Shown here piece after piece: positions 1-6,272 of a stretch of DNA of 10,239 nt. Each line of letters opens with the position of its first letter. Within the stretch, counting starts at the first letter, position 1. A model generated the notes under the pieces. It saw nothing but the letters and a program-made list of their open reading frames with translations, had not been told where the DNA came from and did not search any database. The DNA lies in NCBI GenBank assembly GCA_965657085.1, contig CBFHND010000051.1, positions 1-10,239 on the forward strand, given 5' to 3'. The stretch comes from CBFHND01 sp965657085 (lineage in GTDB: Bacteria > Pseudomonadota > Alphaproteobacteria > Rhodobacterales > Rhodobacteraceae). Made by a program: the position numbers and the translations under genes.

Positions 1-300
1 CACATAGGCCAGCGCGGCGTTCAGGAACAGCGCGCCGATGGCAAGGTTCGCGATTATCAGCCCGGGCGCAAGCGGGATCACGGCCGCAGCCAGCACCCCC
101 GCGATCAGCAGAAGCACCGGCCCGGATTCAAAAAACAGCCGGTCGAGCCTGCGCGGCAGGATTTGTTCGCGCCCCAGAAGCCCGAGCGCCGCGGCAGCCG
201 GACGGGTCAGGCTCAGGCGGCCATGCACGGACCAGCCCTCTAGCACCGCGACCGCATAGCAGCCGATCAACAGCGCCAAGATGATTGCCGCAATGCTCAT
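1..300 (-). CDS. NuoH-like membrane subunit of a complex I-like module (N-terminal 100 residues; continues beyond the window)
   Basis: The reading frame starts at the ATG at 300-298 and stays open to base 1, giving exactly 100 residues. The first ~20 residues (MSIAAIILALLIGCYAVAVL) form a membrane helix. Residues 44-77 (GREQILPRRLDRLFFESG, then an apolar stretch ending AVIPL) match the NuoH/complex I subunit 1 pattern of a KEDxIP-like loop, xADRLLF and a second helix ending AVIPF. NuoH is the membrane subunit at the quinone-cavity/proton-channel junction. The usual ERKxxxRxQxRxGPNRxG loop after helix 1 is replaced by EGWSVHGRLSLTRPA, so this is a divergent homologue. Its ATG overlaps the TGA of the upstream NuoB/NuoD fusion (ATGA), indicating translational coupling. 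An HycD/HyfC-type hydrogenase membrane subunit is the alternative, but the NuoA homologue in the same operon favours the complex I lineage. Confidence 0.8.
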   Translation of the reverse strand, partial: MSIAAIILALLIGCYAVAVLEGWSVHGRLSLTRPAAAALGLLGREQILPRRLDRLFFESGPVLLLIAGVLAAAVIPLAPGLIIANLAIGALFLNAALAYV

Positions 301-2300
301 TGTGCCGCGCTCCAGGGATCAAGGTCGAGGGAGCCGATCGCGGTCAGCGCATCGGCCAGCTCCATTTGCGCCACGCAGTCGGAAACACATTCCGCAATCG
401 CGGCAAAAGGCGTTGTCAGATGCACCGAGGCAACCGCGCCTCCCTTTAGCGTCAAGTGAAGCGACGCCGGGCCGCGCGGTGTCTCGACCGTTGCAGCGCC
501 ATGGCCGTTGCCTGCGCCCTGCGGCATCTCGGGAAGGTGGATCGCGCCGACCCTGGCAATCAGATCGAGACTTTGGTCGATCTCAGAGCGGCGCTGGTCA
601 AGTCGCGCCATTGCGTCGCCGTCAGAGCGCGTGACCGGCACGAAACCCAGCCTCTGGTAGACCGCATCTCCGATGCGATCATCCACCACCTGTCCGGACG
701 CGCGCGCCACGGGCCCGGCGATCACGCCGTTCAGCGGTCCAATCCCGGACAATTTGGATCTCAGCAGCGATCCGCGCCCGGCGCGTCGCAGAAGCGCGGT
801 GGACCGCGCTGCAAGTTGCGCGATCCGGTCAACCGAGGCCCAACGGATGTCGCGCTGCAACGCTGCGGCACGCCGTTCGAGAGACAGCAGACCGACCTGT
901 CGGGCCAATCCGGCCAGCCAATTGAGATGGCTGGCGATCCGCTCGCGTTCGACCGCCGCGGCCCGTGCCAACCGGGCGTCATCGGAGGCAGCAAGTCCGG
1001 TCGCGGCCTCGGCGGCGCGACAGGCCAGTTCGCGCATCGCCACCGGAGAAAGCGGCAGGGCTGCAGCCAACGCGTCGGACAGGGCATCAAGGCCGATGCC
1101 CGGCGTCACTGCGGCGGCTGACAACCCGTTGATCTGAGCGCCTGCGATGCTGTCCCCGTCCAACGACAGGACGAGGTCCAGCCCTGCGGGAAGCCCCGGA
1201 AAGAACGGCCCGAAGGGTACATCAATCCATTCCATGATCAATCCGTCCGGGCTGACGGGCCTACCTTCGGTCAGTTCGACCATCGACATGAAATGCGGTT
1301 CGATCCCCGGAATATCGGGTGCCGGTCCATGACCACCATGACCACCATGCCCGCCATGGCCATCGTGTCCGCCATGGTTCCCATGGGCGCCGTGGGCCTC
1401 ATGTCCATCGTGGCTCCCATGTGCCTCATGGGCGGCATACGCTGCGGGTTTTGTGTGCGCGCCGTGTGCCTGATGTTCCTGATGGCCGCCACCCTGGTCC
1501 TGCGGGACAAGATCCATACCGCATTTGGGGCAGGTGCCGGGGCCATCCGAAGTGCTTTCCGGGTGCATCGGGCACGTAAAGAGCACCTTTTCAGCCTGCT
1601 CTGCATCGTGCGCAGAATGCGCTTGTATTGCCATTGGATGCGATTTTTCATGGCCTTCATGGCCTTCATGGCCTTCATGGCCTTCATGGCCTTCATGGCC
1701 TTCATGGCCTTCATGGCCTTCATGGCCTTCATGGCCTTCATGGCCTTCATGGCCTTCATGGCCTGATCCGGACACCTCGCGTTCCACCAGGAACATCCCG
1801 CATTTGGGGCATTTTCCGGGCTCGTCCGATACCACCTCGGGATGCATCGGGCAAGTGTATTCGATCCGCACCACAAGCGCGGGTGCATCGAAATCATGGA
1901 CCTGTGTCGCAAAGGCGCCGTTGCGCAAGATGCGACGTATTTCCTCCACCCCGGATGACAGACCCGACTGCGACAGATCTGCGGTGACATCCGGATCGGG
2001 AAGGGGCGCGATATCGTCCACACCGAGTGACAGGATCGCCCTCGGCCGCGGCATCTGGGCCCAGACCACACTGGCCGCGTCCAGAAGTGCCGGCGTCATC
2101 GGCCCTGCGATGAGAAGCAAACCGGCGTGACGCGGCGTGGCGGCGCGCGCGATGCCAGCAGCGGCCAGATCGAGCCCCAAGGCGCCTGCCACATCGTCTC
2201 CGGGCACGACAAAGACGTTCAGATCCTGTGCCATGGCACGCGCGAGAATCGCGTGCAATCCGCGCCCATGCCCTTGCCTTGCTCCCGACAGCGCCGTCAT
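297..2300 (-). CDS. NuoB-like / two heavy-metal-binding domains / His-rich linkers / NuoD-like fusion protein, 667 aa
   Basis: Domains in order. Residues ~1-147 resemble NuoB: LLLIAGPMT (61-69) and QMPRPRAILSLGV (82-94) match the NuoB GTxT...QMPEPxWVISMG core. This part contains no cysteine, so the four ligands of cluster N2 are absent. Residues 149-173 and 242-266 are two heavy-metal-binding domains with the CPMHPE...CPKCGM signature seen in copper and silver resistance proteins. Residues 180-218 are thirteen Gly-His-Glu triplets, and 269-327 is a second His/Gly-rich linker. Residues ~335-667 resemble NuoD / group 4 hydrogenase large subunit: ERERIASHLNWLAGLARQVG (451-470), GIGPLNG...GPVARASG (519-536), VETPRGP (605-611) and a C-terminal IGSLD. 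The NuoD HPSTHG motif is replaced by FPGLPAG. The start is set by the ATGA overlap with the nuoA-like stop; the frame is open further upstream but that part lies inside nuoA. A peripheral scaffold or metal-sensing arm is inferred, not shown. Confidence 0.88.
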   Translation of the reverse strand: MTALSGARQGHGRGLHAILARAMAQDLNVFVVPGDDVAGALGLDLAAAGIARAATPRHAGLLLIAGPMTPALLDAASVVWAQMPRPRAILSLGVDDIAPLPDPDVTADLSQSGLSSGVEEIRRILRNGAFATQVHDFDAPALVVRIEYTCPMHPEVVSDEPGKCPKCGMFLVEREVSGSGHEGHEGHEGHEGHEGHEGHEGHEGHEGHEGHEGHEGHEKSHPMAIQAHSAHDAEQAEKVLFTCPMHPESTSDGPGTCPKCGMDLVPQDQGGGHQEHQAHGAHTKPAAYAAHEAHGSHDGHEAHGAHGNHGGHDGHGGHGGHGGHGPAPDIPGIEPHFMSMVELTEGRPVSPDGLIMEWIDVPFGPFFPGLPAGLDLVLSLDGDSIAGAQINGLSAAAVTPGIGLDALSDALAAALPLSPVAMRELACRAAEAATGLAASDDARLARAAAVERERIASHLNWLAGLARQVGLLSLERRAAALQRDIRWASVDRIAQLAARSTALLRRAGRGSLLRSKLSGIGPLNGVIAGPVARASGQVVDDRIGDAVYQRLGFVPVTRSDGDAMARLDQRRSEIDQSLDLIARVGAIHLPEMPQGAGNGHGAATVETPRGPASLHLTLKGGAVASVHLTTPFAAIAECVSDCVAQMELADALTAIGSLDLDPWSAAQ
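1649..1765. repeat. 9-bp tandem repeat (CATGGCCTT)n inside the fusion gene
   Basis: Twelve perfect copies of CATGGCCTT fill 1649-1756, followed by a thirteenth (1757-1765) differing only in its last base. On the coding (minus) strand each unit reads GGC-CAT-GAA, giving thirteen consecutive Gly-His-Glu residues (180-218). There is no synonymous variation among the twelve copies, which points to recent expansion by replication slippage. Because the unit is 9 bp, gain or loss of copies keeps the frame and only changes the number of histidines between the two metal-binding domains. Confidence 0.97.
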
Positions 2301-2659
2301 TGGCGCCTCAACGCGCCCTGGCTCCAACCGTAGAGCAGACCCAGAAACAAAACGGCCAGAAAGACGCCCATGTCGAGCAGCGCCACCAGCCCTTCCTCGC
2401 GATAGACGACCGCCCACGGGTACATGAAGGCCATTTCCATGTCGAAAGCGAGAAAGAGCAGGGCATAGCCGTAATACTTGGCGTGATAGCGCACCCAGAC
2501 CGGGTCTCGCGACAGCGTCCCCGCCGTTGCAGGGACGTCCTTGGCGGCCTCGGCACGGGTTCTGCCGATGACGCGTGCCAGGGCATGAAGGCTTAGGACA
2601 AACCCTACCGTGCCCAGCGTTAGCCCCATCAGGATGGCGTATTGGGTCAGTTCACTCAT
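2297..2659 (-). CDS. NuoA-like membrane subunit of a complex I-like module, 120 aa
   Basis: The length (120 aa) and three-helix layout (about 8-30, 62-83, 90-111) are those of NuoA / complex I subunit 3, which lines the hinge next to the quinone cavity. The second helix region VRYHAKYYGYALLFLAFDME, followed by MAFMYPWAVVYREEG, matches the NuoA hallmark (R-F-x-V-x-F/Y-x-x-x-A-L-L-F-x-x-F-D-x-E, then FxxPWAVxxxxxG), including the acidic pair Asp-Met-Glu. The YECG cysteine loop before helix 2, which moves during active/deactive transitions in complex I, is replaced by a cysteine-free TAGTLSRDP. The start ATG (2659-2657) has purine-rich AGGAA directly before it and AAAGGA further upstream. The stop overlaps the fusion gene start (ATGA at 2300-2297). 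It appears to be the first gene of the operon. Confidence 0.88.
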   Translation of the reverse strand: MSELTQYAILMGLTLGTVGFVLSLHALARVIGRTRAEAAKDVPATAGTLSRDPVWVRYHAKYYGYALLFLAFDMEMAFMYPWAVVYREEGLVALLDMGVFLAVLFLGLLYGWSQGALRRQ

Positions 2660-3116
2660 TTCCTGGCCTGTTTCCTTTGCACGTTGTGCATGTTGCCACT
2701 ATCCGCCGTCCCTTGCCTGAACCCGACTGACAGAGGCGGCGCAGTTCCAGCACTATGGCAAAGACGCAAGCGAACACAAATGATTACGAAGAGATTTACT
2801 GTATTGCTTTCGGTTCTTTTAGGTCGGTTCGGGCATGATCAGTTCAGCGGACGGGTTTGATGGCAAAAGAGCCGGCAAACGTCAGAACCGAAAGGCCGGA
2901 TGAAATGCCTACCTTGCAGATTCAGGTACTATGGACTGACACGGAACGGCAGGCCACTTTTCCTGTGTGCTGTTGGGCTCGGCCGACGACTCTGTCATTC
3001 CGGCTCCCAATTGGGCTTCGGTTCCGAAATGCTGAAGATTGTATCGCTTGTGACGGGCCTGCCCGCCGCGCCGGGCAAAGATGCGCCCCGAGGACTGATC
3101 AACCAAAGGAGGATTT
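2660..3116. other. Intergenic region between the divergent nuoA-like and DUF6629-like genes; no supported gene
   Basis: I find no recognisable protein on either strand; the open frames here overlap one another and resemble no family I know. The region must hold the promoter of the minus-strand nuo-like operon and probably one reading towards the DUF6629/sigma genes. A weak -35/-10 candidate for the minus strand (TTGTGT, 16 nt, CATAGT, at about 2750-2780) can be seen but is not convincing. Confidence 0.5.
2678..2690. promoter_or_regulatory. Perfect inverted repeat TGCAC-GTT-GTGCA upstream of the nuoA-like gene
   Basis: Two perfect 5-base arms separated by 3 bases lie 18 bases before the nuoA-like start codon on the minus strand, just upstream of the AAAGGA ribosome-binding sequence. 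The placement suits an operator in the leader or a small hairpin controlling translation. A repeat this short can occur by chance. Confidence 0.3.
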
Positions 3117-3815
3117 TTGCAGATTTGCATGTCCCAGAGCATCAGTTTCGCGGCCAGCGCTGTTCTTCTTGCCGGTTACCGGAGGTGGCTATGCCGTTGC
3201 ACGGGCTTGGTCGATCAACCGCGGCTATCTGCCGGTGGCGCGGATGCCGGTCTTCGCGGGATTTCAGCAATTCGCTGAAGGCAATGTCTGGTGGGGTATG
3301 AACACCGGTGATCCGGGCACCACGCTTGCCGGCGCGCTCGTATTCATCTTTTTTCATGGTTCATGTGGCCGTTCTGGATTCCGTGTGCAAGCTATGTGCT
3401 TTAGCCGCCCGAGAGTCGACGGAACCCGTGGATGGCAGCGATGGCGATGGGCGGACTGGCCTTCGGGCTGGCACTTTACGTTCCGCATCTGCTCAACCCC
3501 GATTGGGTCGCGGTTTTGATCAACCGGGCTTCGCCGGCCTATGAGGGCACAATGATCCTCGATTACCTGATGCCGCGCGAGCTGACCTATGTGATCTACC
3601 TGTTCCTGATCATCGCCCCGCCAGCGATCTCGACCTACCTTCACATGCGCTGGTTTGCGCTGACGATCGTCGCGGTGGTGATTGTGGGTATTCTTTTCTT
3701 GCGCTATACTTATATCTCAATCTTTTGCCTTCTGACTGGTATCGGCACCTTGCACCTGATCTATATCATCGTGCGAAATAAGTGCGCGCGAGAGTGTCCT
3801 GTACTGTTTGCGTGA
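3117..3815 (+). pseudogene. Broken DUF6629-type integral membrane protein gene
   Basis: Joining frames gives one protein of about 230 residues with the DUF6629 layout. The N-terminus ICMSQSISFAASAVLLA (from 3123, compare MCFS...SF.AGAVLL) continues in the next frame from about 3185 with GGYAVARAW and MPVFAGFQQFAEGNVWWG. The original frame then resumes at about 3357 with FMWPFWIPCASYVL, and 3432-3815 gives the rest, including the family-typical YTYISIFCLLTG. The lesions are a frameshift near 3175-3185, a second near 3345-3360, and an in-frame TAG at 3402. A good AAAGGAGG (3105-3112) sits 10 bases before ATT at 3123, where the family normally has ATG-TGC, so the start codon may be mutated too. 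The function of DUF6629 is unknown. The last third (3432-3815) is intact and could still be translated. Confidence 0.72.
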
Positions 3816-3850
3816 GGGCGTCAGACGAGAGCTTAAGAGGGGCGGCGGTC

Positions 3851-4492
3851 ATGGACAATCCCGGAAGTGAGCTACGGAACGACCGTAACAGCAACCAATC
3901 GGATCTGGAAACAACGCTTTGGGCAAACCGGAACGCGTTTTTCGGCTTCCTGATCAAGCGGCTGGGAAACCGGGTCGACGCAGAGGACGTGCTGCAGGAG
4001 TTCTGTATCCGTGTTCTCACGCGGAAGGATCAACTGCGCGAGGCCGATCGGATGGATGCTTGGCTTTACGCAGTGTTGCGCTCGACGCTCAATGATCACT
4101 ATCGGAAGGCCGGCAGATCCAAACGCCTTAAGGCAGCGGTTTCGCACGAGGCGCAGTCCGCACCAATCGTCGATAATCCGGTTGAGGAAATGGATGTGAT
4201 TTGCCAATGCGTCAAATCGTTGGTGAAGGAATTGCGACCAGCCGATGCCGACCTGATCCGCCGCATAGACATCGATGAGGGCGACCGGTCCGAAGTGGCC
4301 GCTGATCTCGGGATCAAAACCGGAACGCTCAATGTCCGGTTGCACCGCGCCCGCGCGGCTCTGGGCAATGCCTTGCTGACGCATTGCGGCCCCTGCTGTC
4401 GGCACGGTTTCGAGGATTGTTTCTGCCCACCGCAGGGTTGCGAACACCCTGTCGCAGAGACCGATTGCGAGAATGAGGAACCAGCCGCCTGA
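3851..4492 (+). CDS. ECF sigma factor with C-terminal Cys-rich domain (CorE-like), 213 aa
   Basis: Sigma region 2 spans about residues 25-87 (DAEDVLQEFCIRVLTRKD at 43-60, then WLYAVLRSTLNDHYRK at 71-86). Sigma region 4 spans about 112-175, with the helix-turn-helix EVAADLGIKTGTLNVRLHRA. The tail carries Cys179, 182, 183, 190, 192, 197 and 206 in a pattern HCGPCC...DCFC...C. Copper- and cadmium-responsive CorE/CorE2 sigma factors of Myxococcus carry such a Cys-rich tail and use it to sense metal directly without an anti-sigma factor; no anti-sigma gene is visible here, which fits. Metal sensing is therefore inferred from family knowledge and context. The start is chosen at 3851 because AGAGGGG (3836-3842) precedes it by 8 bases; an upstream ATG at 3782 has no such site. 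Confidence 0.9.
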   Translation: MDNPGSELRNDRNSNQSDLETTLWANRNAFFGFLIKRLGNRVDAEDVLQEFCIRVLTRKDQLREADRMDAWLYAVLRSTLNDHYRKAGRSKRLKAAVSHEAQSAPIVDNPVEEMDVICQCVKSLVKELRPADADLIRRIDIDEGDRSEVAADLGIKTGTLNVRLHRARAALGNALLTHCGPCCRHGFEDCFCPPQGCEHPVAETDCENEEPAA

Positions 4493-4556
4493 AAAGATAT
4501 GGTAAGGGTCCGCCTCTGGCAGCGTCATTCTTTTGACGATGTTGCGGGAGGACGGA

Positions 4557-4865
4557 ATGATGACCACACCGACAGATGCACGCGAGACCAAGCAGCTGCT
4601 CGTGGAAGTCTTTTGCAGATGTAGAAGTGCGGTACAGTCCGACATTGGAAACATGGCGGGAGAACTGTTCCGCAGAGTGGACATCGAGGGCGAAAGCCTC
4701 CAGATTGCTGCGGCTGACTTGGGGCTCGAACCGTCCGAAGCGAAGACATTCCTGTCAGTTACCCGCTGCCGGATAGCTTCCGCCCTGGTCGACCACATTT
4801 CGGCGCGTTCGGCTCCGGAGCCTCGCGGGAACCCAAAGTCCGATCAGTCGCCCCGAAACAGTTGA
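4557..4865 (+). CDS. Small stand-alone sigma region 4-like protein, 102 aa
   Basis: Residues ~40-85 align without gaps to region 4 of the ECF sigma factor just upstream: ELFRRVDIEGESLQIAAADL here against DLIRRIDIDEGDRSEVAADL there, then LGLEPSEAKTFLSVTRCRIA against LGIKTGTLNVRLHRARAALG. There is no region 2, so it cannot be a normal sigma factor. It could be a partner or antagonist of the upstream sigma factor, or a remnant of a duplicated copy; the frame is clean. GGGAGG ends about 4 bases before the ATG at 4557 (a second ATG follows at 4560), a strong site that supports translation. The gap to the sigma gene is 64 bases, same strand. The role is inferred. Confidence 0.7.
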   Translation: MMTTPTDARETKQLLVEVFCRCRSAVQSDIGNMAGELFRRVDIEGESLQIAAADLGLEPSEAKTFLSVTRCRIASALVDHISARSAPEPRGNPKSDQSPRNS

Positions 4866-5005
4866 TGCAACGCCGGGTAGTTCCTGGCTCGGTGCGCGCT
4901 CAACTCAGCCGAAAACCAAAGACGTCCGCCTCCTGTAATAAATGCGCGGAACGAGCGTCCTTTCTCAGAAATGTCCAGACCGATTGGATCAGGAGGAAAA
5001 CACTC

Positions 5006-5119
5006 ATGTTCGCAATATCCATCATTTTCGCCTTTGGCGGCTCTGCCTTGCTGTCAGCGCTGGTCTTGGAAGACCAGCGAAAATTCGACGTGGCGAAAGT
5101 CCCGTCGCCAACCCTCTGA
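5006..5119 (+). CDS. 37-residue hydrophobic membrane peptide of unknown function
   Basis: A perfect AGGAGG (4991-4996) lies 9 bases before the ATG at 5006, the clearest ribosome-binding site in this stretch. The peptide begins MFAISIIFAFGGSALLSALV, one apolar helix of about 20 residues, and ends in a charged tail (LEDQRKFDVAKVP). The stop (5117-5119) is 7 bases before the FAD oxidoreductase start, so the peptide may couple translation of that gene or anchor it at the membrane. I do not recognise a family. The same frame is open from 4862, but the upstream part has no good start site and does not look coding. Confidence 0.6.
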   Translation: MFAISIIFAFGGSALLSALVLEDQRKFDVAKVPSPTL

Positions 5120-5126
5120 GCATGTG

Positions 5127-6272
5127 ATGCGGAATCCGTCCCAGACAACCATTGTCGGTGCGGGGCCAGCAGGCCTCGCCTGTGCGATCGTTCTTGCGCG
5201 GGCTGGCACAAGGGTTGTCGTGCGTGAGTGGAAGGACCGCGTGGGACATCGGTTTCACGACGATTTTCAGGGGCTGGAGAACTGGAGCGCCGAAACCGAT
5301 GTTCTGGAATATCTTGCGTCGTCCGGGATCACCGCCGATTTCGACCACCATGCTTTCGACAGCGGCACCGTTTTCGACCCTGCGGGCCGCCATTACAGTG
5401 TGCGGGGGCGACGACCGCTTTTTTACCTGCTTCGCCGTGGACCGGGGCGGGGCACGCTGGACAGCGCGCTTCTGGCGCAGGCTCGCGCCGCCGGCGCCGA
5501 GGTTCGCTTTGGTGACCGGGTGCGTACATTCGAGGGCGCGGGCGTGCTGGCGGCGGGGCCGCGCGAGGCCGATGTGATCGCCGCCGGTCATGTTTTCGAC
5601 ACCGACATGCCCGATGGGGCCTGGCTTGCGCTCGGTCACGAGGTTGCGCCGGGCGGTTACGCTTATCTCCTGGTGAAAGACAAACGCGGCACCGTCGCAA
5701 GCTGCATGTTCACAGGTTTTCGTGATCAGGCACGCCATGTCGCGGCGGCCGAAGGCTTCTTTCGCAAGCACGCCGGGCTTCGGATGCGCAACCCGCGCGC
5801 TTTCGGCGGGTACGGCAACTATCGCTTTTCGCGCAGTGCCACTCAGGGCGGACACCCGGTCGTCGGCGAACATGCCGGGTTTCAGGACGCGCTTGCCGGT
5901 TTCGGAATCGGCCATGCGATCCGGTCGGGTGTCCTGGCCGCCGAAAGCCTGCTTTCGGGGGACAGCTATGCCGCGCGCTGGCAGTCGGAACTCGGCCCGG
6001 CTCTCAAGGCTGGCATCGTCAACCGTTGGATGTTCGGCCTCAGCGGCGAGTTCGGGATGCAGATTGCCTGCCGCAAGTTGGCTCGGGGAGATGCCGGAGA
6101 TATCCTGCGCCGCGCCTATGGCCTGACCGCCTTCAGGGGGCTGGCGCTGCCGTTGGCTCGCCGTCGCTACCGCAAAATGCTGGATGACCCGAGTTGCAGC
6201 CACCAAGATTGCGATTGCGTCTGGTGCCGCCACGGCGATCACGGCTCGGTCGCTTCAGGGGGAAGAGCATGA
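5127..6272 (+). CDS. FAD-dependent oxidoreductase, geranylgeranyl reductase-like, with C-terminal Cys cluster, 381 aa
   Basis: The N-terminus holds the Rossmann FAD loop TIVGAGPAGLACAIVLARAG (8-27) with VVVREWKDRVG (30-40), where the acidic residue would bind ribose. GEHAGFQDALAGFGIGHAIR (247-266) is the second FAD motif seen in geranylgeranyl reductase-type flavoproteins, which reduce isoprenoid or lipid double bonds. At the C-terminus, Cys357, 362, 364 and 367 form C-x4-C-x-C-x2-C, next to HGDHG; this looks like a metal or cluster site and is not part of the core fold. The start ATG at 5127 (a GTG lies at 5124) is 7 bases after the small peptide stop and has no clear Shine-Dalgarno, suggesting coupling. 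The stop overlaps the next start (ATGA at 6269-6272). The substrate is unknown; pairing with a Cfa-type gene suggests a membrane lipid. Confidence 0.82.
   Translation: MRNPSQTTIVGAGPAGLACAIVLARAGTRVVVREWKDRVGHRFHDDFQGLENWSAETDVLEYLASSGITADFDHHAFDSGTVFDPAGRHYSVRGRRPLFYLLRRGPGRGTLDSALLAQARAAGAEVRFGDRVRTFEGAGVLAAGPREADVIAAGHVFDTDMPDGAWLALGHEVAPGGYAYLLVKDKRGTVASCMFTGFRDQARHVAAAEGFFRKHAGLRMRNPRAFGGYGNYRFSRSATQGGHPVVGEHAGFQDALAGFGIGHAIRSGVLAAESLLSGDSYAARWQSELGPALKAGIVNRWMFGLSGEFGMQIACRKLARGDAGDILRRAYGLTAFRGLALPLARRRYRKMLDDPSCSHQDCDCVWCRHGDHGSVASGGRA

Noticed and set aside
1649..1765. CRISPR-like array
   Set aside because: The repeats are 9 bp, contiguous and without spacers; they are a coding microsatellite.
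1293..1987. Long plus-strand open frames across the 9-bp repeat (Met-Ala-Phe, Pro-Ser-Trp and Gly-Leu-His repeats)
   Set aside because: The repeat unit is a multiple of three with no stop in any frame, so all frames stay open. Only the minus-strand frame has flanking domains that make sense.
2301..2417. Upstream extension of the fusion protein by 39 residues
   Set aside because: It lies wholly inside the nuoA-like gene in another frame and has no homology. The ATGA overlap at 2300 gives a natural start.
3872..4798. Minus-strand open frame of 308 codons opposite the sigma factor genes
   Set aside because: The plus strand has two clear sigma-type products with ribosome-binding sites; the minus frame shows no domain.
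5022..6242. Long minus-strand open frame (406 codons) opposite the FAD oxidoreductase
   Set aside because: It shows no recognisable motifs and is the usual antisense shadow of a high-GC gene whose plus-strand product has clear FAD motifs.
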